From: Bacteroidota bacterium
Lineage (GTDB): Bacteria > Bacteroidota > Rhodothermia > Rhodothermales > Rubricoccaceae
Direction of reading: 5' to 3'
Length of the DNA stretch: 10,938 bases
Assembly: GCA_022564455.1 (NCBI GenBank)
Contig: JADFLK010000028.1
Span: forward strand, 1 to 10,938
Both the position numbers and the translations under genes were made by a program. Under the pieces are notes generated by a model, which worked only from the letters and a program-made list of their open reading frames with translations, had not been told where the DNA came from and ran no database searches. Within the stretch, counting starts at the first letter, position 1; each line of letters opens with the position of its first letter. Shown one piece after another: positions 6,723-10,938 of this stretch.

Positions 6723-6748
6723 GTTCTTAGTCCATTCGGTGGGTAAAG

Positions 6749-7819
6749 TTACTCGGCCTTTTCTTCGTCGCCTTCGTCGGCCGCTTCGGCTTCATCGGAA
6801 GGTGCTTTCTCGGCCTCATCAGCTTCCGGAGCAGCTTCATCCGTCGCCTCGGTAACGGGCTCTGTCCCGGTTGCGGGCTCTGCCTCAACCGTCTCCTCTA
6901 CAACCTCTTCCGCGCCGGCGGTGGCCTCGGCAGTCTCTTCCTCAGCAGTTTCTACGGTCTCCTCAACATGGGTAGCAGCCTCGGCTACTTCTTCCGCAAC
7001 TTCCTCTTCCACCTCAAGAACTGCCTCAACAATTTCCTCTTCGGCGGCTTCAACACTCTCTTCTACCTCCGCGGCAGCCTTAGCAACTTCTGCCTCGGCA
7101 GCTTCAACATCTTCTTCTACTTCGGCAACGGCTTCCCCGCTAACCTCGGCCACCTCTTCTTCAGCAACCTCAACGGCAGCCTCGGCTACTTCTGCCTCGG
7201 CGGCTTCCTCCACTTCGACAGCAGCCTCAGCAACGTCTTCTCCGGCGGCTTCGACAGCTTCTTCTACTTCGGCAGTGGCTTCCTCGCTAACCTCGGCCAC
7301 CTCTTCTTCAGCAACCTCAACGGCGTCTCCCGCCTCTGCAGCGGCTTCGTCGGCAACGGCCTCGTCGGCGGAAGCGGAGGCGGCAGGAGCGGTGTCTGTT
7401 GACTTGCGGCGGCTGCGGCGTGTCTTCTTCTTACCCGAGGTTGCACCTTCCGGCTTTATGTCGTTGAAGTCCACGAGCTCGATAATGGCCATCTCAGCGG
7501 CGTCGCCGCTACGCTGCCCGAGCTTCACTACGCGCGTGTAACCTCCGGGACGGCTTCCGAGCACCTCGGCCACTTCGCCAAAGAGCGTCTTGACCGCTTC
7601 CTTGTTCCGCAGGCGCCGGAATGCCTGACGCCGGTTGTGCGTCGTGTCATCCTTCGCGCGGTTGATGATGGGCTCAACGAACGAACGGAGCGCCTTCGCC
7701 TTAGGAAGCGTCGTGGTGATCCGCTTGTGCTCGATGAGCGCCGACGAGAGCGCCGCCAGCGTGGCCTTACGGTGCGCGCTCGTACGCCCGAGCTTCTTGA
7801 TTCTGTTTGCGTGTCGCAT
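6749..7819 (-). CDS. rplQ: 50S ribosomal protein L17 with long acidic C-terminal extension
   Basis: L17 of the large ribosomal subunit, last gene of the alpha operon. Residues 1-118 are a normal L17: [19 protein letters not shown], then [18 protein letters not shown], the NRRQAFRRL stretch, and a C-terminal strand ending AIIELVDFN. The chain then continues for about 235 residues, far beyond the usual 115-200. A basic linker ([11 protein letters not shown], 130-140) is followed by an Ala/Glu/Val low-complexity region (151-356) with almost no basic residues. [10 protein letters not shown] recurs at 169 and 218, 49 residues (seven heptads) apart, so a helical rod or coiled coil is possible. Extensions on L17 are known in Bacteroidota relatives, but this one is unusually long. 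The start is ATG 7819; an upstream in-frame extension to 7903 would run through the repeat spacer and is rejected. Confidence 0.95.
   Translation of the reverse strand: MRHANRIKKLGRTSAHRKATLAALSSALIEHKRITTTLPKAKALRSFVEPIINRAKDDTTHNRRQAFRRLRNKEAVKTLFGEVAEVLGSRPGGYTRVVKLGQRSGDAAEMAIIELVDFNDIKPEGATSGKKKTRRSRRKSTDTAPAASASADEAVADEAAAEAGDAVEVAEEEVAEVSEEATAEVEEAVEAAGEDVAEAAVEVEEAAEAEVAEAAVEVAEEEVAEVSGEAVAEVEEDVEAAEAEVAKAAAEVEESVEAAEEEIVEAVLEVEEEVAEEVAEAATHVEETVETAEEETAEATAGAEEVVEETVEAEPATGTEPVTEATDEAAPEADEAEKAPSDEAEAADEGDEEKAE
7111..7324. repeat. 147-bp period duplication in the rplQ tail
   Basis: Positions 7111-7177 and 7258-7324 agree at 64 of 67 bases, including an exact run across ACCTCGGCCACCTCTTC. 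The offset of 147 bp equals 49 codons, so the duplication kept the frame and lengthened the acidic tail of L17. Confidence 0.85.
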
Positions 7820-7821
7820 TG

Positions 7822-7905
7822 TTTTAGAGATTAAAGATTTGCAGGTTGAAGATGTCAGGTTGTTAGAATTGAATCTTAGAACCTTTATATCTGAAACCTT
7901 CAATC
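7822..7905. repeat. Heptamer-register spacer with stem-loop between rpoA and rplQ
   Basis: Twelve 7-bp units fill the 87-bp spacer, for example AGGTTGA at 7843 and AGGTTGT at 7857. TGCAGGTTGAAG (7840-7851) is identical to 1886-1897 in the first array. The ends pair: 7829-7840 plus CAG with 7891-7905. The two non-matching positions are G-U pairs in the minus-strand transcript, so the operon mRNA would form a stem of about 15 bp here. Confidence 0.65.
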
Positions 7906-7906
7906 C

Positions 7907-8887
7907 TTAGGCAGGCTCTTCGATGAAGCGGCTGATATCCATGCCGAAGCGCAGATTGCGCTCTGTAAGTACGTCGGAGAGTTCGAGGAGGCTCTTGCGG
8001 CCGAAGTTGCGGAACTTGAGCATCTCGCTCTCCTCGCGGCGGACGAGGTCGCCGATGGTTTTGATGGACGCGGCGCGGAGGCAGTTCTGCGCGCGAACCG
8101 AGAGGTCGAGGTCGTCCACGCTCTGCGCGAGGAGGGCGCGGACACGCTGAACCTCCGCGTCCACTTCCTTCTCTTCCTCACTGGGCTCGGCCTCGGCCTC
8201 CACCTCAACAAAGAGAGCGATGTGGTCGCGGAGGATGGCAGCAGCCCGTGTAAGCGCCTCTTCGGGCGTCACCGAGCCGTCCGTTTCTATCTCGACCGTC
8301 AGCTTCTCGTAGTCGATTTTCTGGCCGACGCGGGTAGGGGTAACGTGGTAGCGGACGTTCAGGATCGGGGTGAAGATCGAGTCGATGGCAATGACGCCAA
8401 TCGGGTCGTCCGCGCGCTTGTTGTCATCGGCCGGCACGTAGCCGGTACCCTGCCCGATGCGCAGATCCACGCGGACTTCCGCGTCTTCGGCGAGCGTCGC
8501 GATGTGATGCTTGGGGTTGAGCACCTCGAAGTCGCTCGTCACGGCGCCGATGTCCTTCGCCGTCCACGTACCGGGGCCTTCGAGCGTCAAAGAAATCTGG
8601 CCTTCCTCTTCCTCGCCCGCCTTGAAACGGACGCCTTTGAGGTTCAGGATGATGTCCGTCACGTCCTCCGTAACGCCTTTGATCGTCGAAAACTCGTGCT
8701 GAACGCCGTCGATCTTGATGGCCGTGATGGCCGATCCGCCGAGCGAGGAAAGCAGCACGCGGCGAAACGAATTGCCGATTGTGACGCCGAAACCGCGCTC
8801 GAGCGGCTGGACGACGAAGCTCCCGAAGGTGTCGTTCATCTCCTCAACATGGACGCCGTCGGGCATCTGAAGCTGGATCGTATTCAT
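7907..8887 (-). CDS. rpoA: DNA-directed RNA polymerase subunit alpha
   Basis: The 326-residue alpha subunit, two copies of which nucleate RNA polymerase assembly. The N-terminal dimerisation and assembly domain (about 1-230) shows LERGFGVTIGNSFRRVLLSSL at 29-49 and the GVTEDVTDIILNLK region at 71-84. A short acidic linker (229-245, EAEAEPSEEEKEVDAE) leads to the C-terminal domain (about 250-320) with VDDLDLSVRAQNCLRA. Within it R265 sits at the position of the UP-element and activator-contacting arginine of E. coli, and FRNFGRKSLLEL follows. Length and order are fully normal. It lies between rpsD and rplQ, as in most bacteria. The leader before ATG 8887 lacks a Shine-Dalgarno. Confidence 0.98.
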   Translation of the reverse strand: MNTIQLQMPDGVHVEEMNDTFGSFVVQPLERGFGVTIGNSFRRVLLSSLGGSAITAIKIDGVQHEFSTIKGVTEDVTDIILNLKGVRFKAGEEEEGQISLTLEGPGTWTAKDIGAVTSDFEVLNPKHHIATLAEDAEVRVDLRIGQGTGYVPADDNKRADDPIGVIAIDSIFTPILNVRYHVTPTRVGQKIDYEKLTVEIETDGSVTPEEALTRAAAILRDHIALFVEVEAEAEPSEEEKEVDAEVQRVRALLAQSVDDLDLSVRAQNCLRAASIKTIGDLVRREESEMLKFRNFGRKSLLELSDVLTERNLRFGMDISRFIEEPA

Positions 8888-8924
8888 TGAGTTGGGGCTT
8901 TGTTCTAGTCAGTGATTAGCACAA

Positions 8925-8942
8925 GGCGAAGCGTCCTTCGCC
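8925..8942. other. Hairpin in rpsD-rpoA spacer
   Basis: GGCGAAG and CTTCGCC form a perfect 7-bp stem with a CGTC loop, 38 bp upstream of the rpoA start. There is no T-run, so it is not a typical terminator. It could pause, stabilise or regulate the mRNA; no role is shown. Confidence 0.6.
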
Positions 8943-8947
8943 GATAC

Positions 8948-8992
8948 TGTGTCGGAAGAGACTGTGCTGAGAGAAGGTGTGCTGAAAGAGGA
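8948..8992. repeat. Three imperfect 15-bp tandem repeats
   Basis: Three consecutive 15-mers starting TGTGTCGGAAG, TGTGCTGAGAG and TGTGCTGAAAG fill most of the space between the hairpin and the rpsD stop. The last two differ at a few positions only. Confidence 0.6.
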
Positions 8993-9007
8993 AACCTGCA
9001 CGAAGGC

Positions 9008-9610
9008 TTACTTCGAGTAGAGCTCAACGATGAGCTGCTCGCGGATGTTTTCCGGTATGTCCGCGCGCTCGGGGAAGTCGAGAAACTTGCCTGTAAGCTT
9101 GTTTCGGTCCACTTCGAGGTGCGGGAAGGAGCGGCGGCCGCGGTCGGCGGCATCCTGAATGACGATCAGGTTTTTACTGCGCGGGCGCACCTCCACGATG
9201 TCGCCGGGGCGGAGCTGGTGGCTCGGGATGGATGACACGCGCTCGTTCACCATGATGTGGCCGTGGTTGACAAGCTGCCGGGCTTGCCGGCGCGTGCGTG
9301 CAAAGCCAAGACGGAACACCACATTGTCGAGGCGGGCCTCAAGAAACTTCAGGAGGTTCTCGCCGGTGACGCCCTTCTTGGCGGCGGCCTTCTTGAAAAG
9401 GTTCCGGAATTGGCGCTCAAGCAAGCCGTAGGTGTACTTCGCCTTCTGCTTTTCCTTGAGTTGCACGGAGTACTCGCTCTCCTTGCGGCGGCGGTTGTTG
9501 CCGTGCTGGCCAGGGCCGTAAGGCTTGCGCTCCAGCGACTTCGAAGGGCCGAAGATCGGCTCGCCGAATCGGCGTGCGAGTTTCTGTTTGGGTCCGCGAT
9601 AACGGGCCAT
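9008..9610 (-). CDS. rpsD: 30S ribosomal protein S4
   Basis: S4 (200 residues), a primary 16S rRNA-binding protein that starts assembly of the small-subunit body. It begins MARYRGPKQKLARRFGEPIFG. It lacks the four zinc-binding cysteines seen in some S4 proteins, then has KPYGPGQHGNNRRRKESEY and the QLKEKQKAKYTYGLLERQF helix. The S4 RNA-binding domain (about 92-155) contains LEARLDNVVFRLGFARTRRQARQLVNHGHI and VNERVSSIPSHQLRPGD. The C-terminus EQLIVELYSK is typical. In several bacteria S4 represses its own operon; the hairpins in the flanking spacers are possible targets, but this is inference. It lies between rpsK and rpoA with 130-bp and 120-bp spacers. Confidence 0.98.
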   Translation of the reverse strand: MARYRGPKQKLARRFGEPIFGPSKSLERKPYGPGQHGNNRRRKESEYSVQLKEKQKAKYTYGLLERQFRNLFKKAAAKKGVTGENLLKFLEARLDNVVFRLGFARTRRQARQLVNHGHIMVNERVSSIPSHQLRPGDIVEVRPRSKNLIVIQDAADRGRRSFPHLEVDRNKLTGKFLDFPERADIPENIREQLIVELYSK

Positions 9611-9664
9611 AGGTCGTAGTTCTCGAGTGTCGTGAATGATGACAGACGTACGGCGCGCCCAACG

Positions 9665-9699
9665 GGGAGTCCCAAGCTCCCGGCCTCCCGCTTGCGGGA
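9665..9699. other. Paired hairpins in rpsK-rpsD spacer
   Basis: GGGAG/CTCCC (9665-9669 with 9677-9681) is followed by the perfect stem TCCCGC/GCGGGA (9686-9691 with 9694-9699). The second stem repeats the arms of the hairpin at 10186-10200 in the preceding spacer. The 130-bp spacer shows nothing else. Confidence 0.6.
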
Positions 9700-9740
9700 A
9701 ACCAGCGTCCGTAACCGGATTTACACCGGAGCGCAGCGCG

Positions 9741-10127
9741 TCAGACGCGGCGACGCTTCGGCGGCCGGCAGCCGTTGTGTGGGATGGGAGTGGTGTCGCG
9801 AATGGTAAGGACTTCGAGGCCGGCGTTGGCGAGGGCGCGAACGGCGCCCTCGCGGCCGGAGCCGGGGCCTTTCACGTAAACGTCCACGCGGCGGAGACCG
9901 AGGTCGTAAGCCTCCTTGGCAGCTTCGGCAGCGGCCACCTGTGCCGCGTAAGGCGTGTTCTTACGCGATCCCCTGAAGCCCATCTTGCCGGAGGAACTCC
10001 ACGAAATCGTGTTGCCATACGTATCGGTGATGGTGATCATCACGTTGTTGAAAGTCGCCTTGACGTAGGCGGCCCCGTTCGATTCAACCTGAATCTTCTT
10101 GCGGCGGCCTTTCTGGTGCTTTGCCAT
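9741..10127 (-). CDS. rpsK: 30S ribosomal protein S11
   Basis: S11 (128 residues), part of the small-subunit platform near the mRNA exit and the 3' end of 16S rRNA. It is a complete, standard member: [18 protein letters not shown], then [56 protein letters not shown], and the closing [12 protein letters not shown]. The length is usual. ATG 10127 is preceded by a leader without a Shine-Dalgarno. Upstream on the same strand is only the 3' end of rpsM. As the window stands, no intact upstream gene or promoter for the operon is present. Confidence 0.98.
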   Translation of the reverse strand: MAKHQKGRRKKIQVESNGAAYVKATFNNVMITITDTYGNTISWSSSGKMGFRGSRKNTPYAAQVAAAEAAKEAYDLGLRRVDVYVKGPGSGREGAVRALANAGLEVLTIRDTTPIPHNGCRPPKRRRV

Positions 10128-10185
10128 GGTTGAGGTAAGCGTGAGGGTGGAGGTGTTTGAGTCTCGGCGGGCGCTTCAGGGGTGG

Positions 10186-10200
10186 TCCCGCTTTGCGGGA
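10186..10200. other. Hairpin in rpsM-rpsK spacer
   Basis: TCCCGC and GCGGGA form a perfect 6-bp stem with a 3-nt loop. The same six-base arms recur at 9686-9699 in the next spacer of the operon, so the two are probably related elements. Confidence 0.6.
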
Positions 10201-10238
10201 TGTCCTGCGTGCGCACGCCGTGCTATTCGGAGGGGGCG

Positions 10239-10346
10239 CTACTTGCGCGGCACCTTCTTCCTCCCGGCAACGGTTTTCTTGCGACCCTTGCGCGTACGGG
10301 CGTTGGTCTTCGTCCGCTGGCCGCGAACGGGCAGACCGCGGCGATC
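10239..10346 (-). pseudogene. rpsM: 30S ribosomal protein S13, C-terminal fragment only
   Basis: The minus strand ends with the unmistakable S13 tail: [20 protein letters not shown], then [14 protein letters not shown] and a stop at 10239-10241. Only 34 codons are recognisable. In a normal S13 the residues before RRGLPVRG read like Y-R-G-x-R-H; here the frame gives I-D-G-D and a stop a few codons further up. About 90 N-terminal residues, including the helix-two-turn-helix, are therefore missing. Its place directly upstream of rpsK is the expected one for rpsM. An organism needs S13 for normal growth, so either an intact copy exists elsewhere or the sequence joins two unrelated pieces at this point. 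Confidence 0.9.
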
Positions 10347-10820
10347 ACCGTCGATGTGTTAGGGACGTTTCTCACGGTCCTCGTTACGGGCGACGGTGAT
10401 CCGCTCGCGGATGTGGAGGTGTTCCTTACCGATCCTGACATGGTAAACACAAAGGACACCACTGACGCTCAGGGACTGGCCCAGTTCACTGACCTGCAGC
10501 CGGGCCTTCACACGGTCACGCTACAAGGGTTGCCCGCCGGACTGATGCTGACGAACCCGCAGCAGATCACCGTCGTCGCCGATCAAGCGAACCAAATGGC
10601 TTTCACCGGCCAGTTCGCTCCTGCTGAAGTAACTGGAACAGCACTCTCTTGGGGTAGGCCCGTTGTAGGAGCAACGATTCGCATCGACGGTAATGACGTG
10701 GAGCCGGGCTATGAAGAGACGGACGATTTCACGCCGCGCTGCCGGGTGTACTTCACACCCAATGGCTACAAGGGCGTGCCGGAGCGCGAGTGGGTCGAGT
10801 CAGCCATCACTGCAGCCTGA
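10347..10820 (+). CDS. Partial Ig-like / carboxypeptidase-regulatory-like repeat protein
   Basis: From the break point onwards the plus strand encodes a beta-sandwich protein without a beginning. One repeat is clear: [54 protein letters not shown] second starts with [21 protein letters not shown] and EETDD but then departs into [13 protein letters not shown] and a stop. The G-x-P-L-x-x-V-x-V plus T-D-x-x-G-x-x-x-F-x-x-L-x-P-G pattern is that of SdrD-B-like or carboxypeptidase-regulatory-like domains of surface and secreted proteins. The frame is open back to a GTG at 10182, but that part is antisense to rpsM and not real coding. The end of the second repeat looks cut, so a second break near 10725 is possible. 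Function unknown. Confidence 0.6.
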   Translation, partial: TVDVLGTFLTVLVTGDGDPLADVEVFLTDPDMVNTKDTTDAQGLAQFTDLQPGLHTVTLQGLPAGLMLTNPQQITVVADQANQMAFTGQFAPAEVTGTALSWGRPVVGATIRIDGNDVEPGYEETDDFTPRCRVYFTPNGYKGVPEREWVESAITAA

Positions 10821-10890
10821 GCAACTGCGTTGCATGCATTTGCGCCATGGGCGCGGCCAACTGCGTTGGATTCACATGCGCCAAATGCGC
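10821..10890. repeat. Series of small palindromes after the partial ORF
   Basis: GCAAC-TGC-GTTGC (10821-10833), GCGCC-ATG-GGCGC (10842-10854) and CCAAC-TGC-GTTGG (10857-10869) are perfect 5-bp inverted repeats with 3-bp centres, followed by GCGC-CAAAT-GCGC (10878-10890). They begin directly at the stop codon. GTTGGAT at 10865 fits the attC right-core pattern, but the partner core does not. The last 48 bp hold nothing recognisable. Confidence 0.5.
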
Positions 10891-10938
10891 GGAAGGCAGG
10901 GATTACGGGTTTTGGGACTAGATGTCTGTTCTTTCGGT

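Noticed and set aside
6921..7541. Plus-strand ORF of 206 codons opposite rplQ
   Set aside because: Its Ser/Ala/Thr composition is the mirror of the Ala/Glu/Val tail of L17; the minus strand is clearly the coding one.
7820..7903. Upstream extension of rplQ by 28 codons
   Set aside because: L17 starts with [11 protein letters not shown]; the extension runs through the heptamer repeat spacer and has no family support.
8222..8890. Plus-strand ORF of 222 codons opposite rpoA
   Set aside because: Antisense shadow of a fully conserved rpoA in GC-rich DNA.
10182..10346. N-terminal part of the plus-strand ORF up to the Ig-like domain
   Set aside because: It is the exact antisense of the rpsM 3' end and its spacer, open only by chance; not counted as coding.
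10819..10871. Integron attC site
   Set aside because: GTTGGAT fits the right core, but GAGCAAC does not fit the left core, the span is too short, and no integrase or second site is in the window. Kept only as a palindrome cluster.
1..10938. CRISPR array, defence genes, rRNA or tRNA operon
   Set aside because: The only regularly spaced repeats are 7-bp, 15-bp, 33-bp and 147-bp units without spacers of CRISPR type; no nuclease, helicase or Cas-like protein is encoded.

Overview
The window looks like chromosomal DNA of a GC-rich member of the Bacteroidota/Rhodothermota side of the tree. Three things suggest this. There is a secreted protein with a type IX-style C-terminal sorting domain of the 'YPNPFNP ... 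GRQVR ... SGTYLYRL' kind. No Shine-Dalgarno sequence is visible before any of the start codons; several leaders are A-rich instead. S4 lacks the N-terminal zinc-binding cysteines, and L17 carries a long C-terminal extension. The exact genus is not decided by anything seen here.

Layout. 1-1093: the 3' part of a family-4-type glycosyltransferase (+), cut by the left edge. 1090-2731: two minus-strand housekeeping-like genes, a small sulfotransferase-fold protein and an NRDE/TANGO2 protein, separated by a spacer made entirely of 7-bp units. 3014-4546: a hypothetical lipoprotein (+) converging on a 2-oxoglutarate/Fe(II) dioxygenase (-). 4705-5826: the type IX-style secreted protein (-). 5827-6383: a gene-poor stretch with a cluster of hairpins, a perfect 15-bp-arm palindrome and a 160-bp MITE-like element whose right terminal repeat supplies the start of a small membrane-protein ORF (6363-6650, +). 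6749-10346: the alpha ribosomal operon on the minus strand in the order rpsM(fragment)-rpsK-rpsD-rpoA-rplQ. 10347-10938: part of an Ig/carboxypeptidase-regulatory-like protein on the plus strand followed by small palindromes.

How it fits together. The only clear multi-gene unit is the alpha operon, which makes three ribosomal proteins and the RNA polymerase alpha subunit and ends at a strong terminator at 6687-6722. Its spacers are 87-130 bp, long for such an operon, and each holds a hairpin or short-period repeat. The other genes are individually recognisable but do not form a pathway I can name.

Most notable observations. (1) rpsM breaks off abruptly at about 10343-10346, exactly where an equally headless plus-strand protein begins; this is best explained as a chimeric join or a rearrangement. 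(2) Three spacers share a 7-bp periodic sequence, two of them able to fold into long stems. (3) A terminator module is duplicated almost exactly behind two unrelated genes, together with a 14-bp piece matching the end of rplQ. (4) A candidate structured RNA region lies next to the MITE-like element. I did not find a defence system, CRISPR array, tRNA or rRNA gene.
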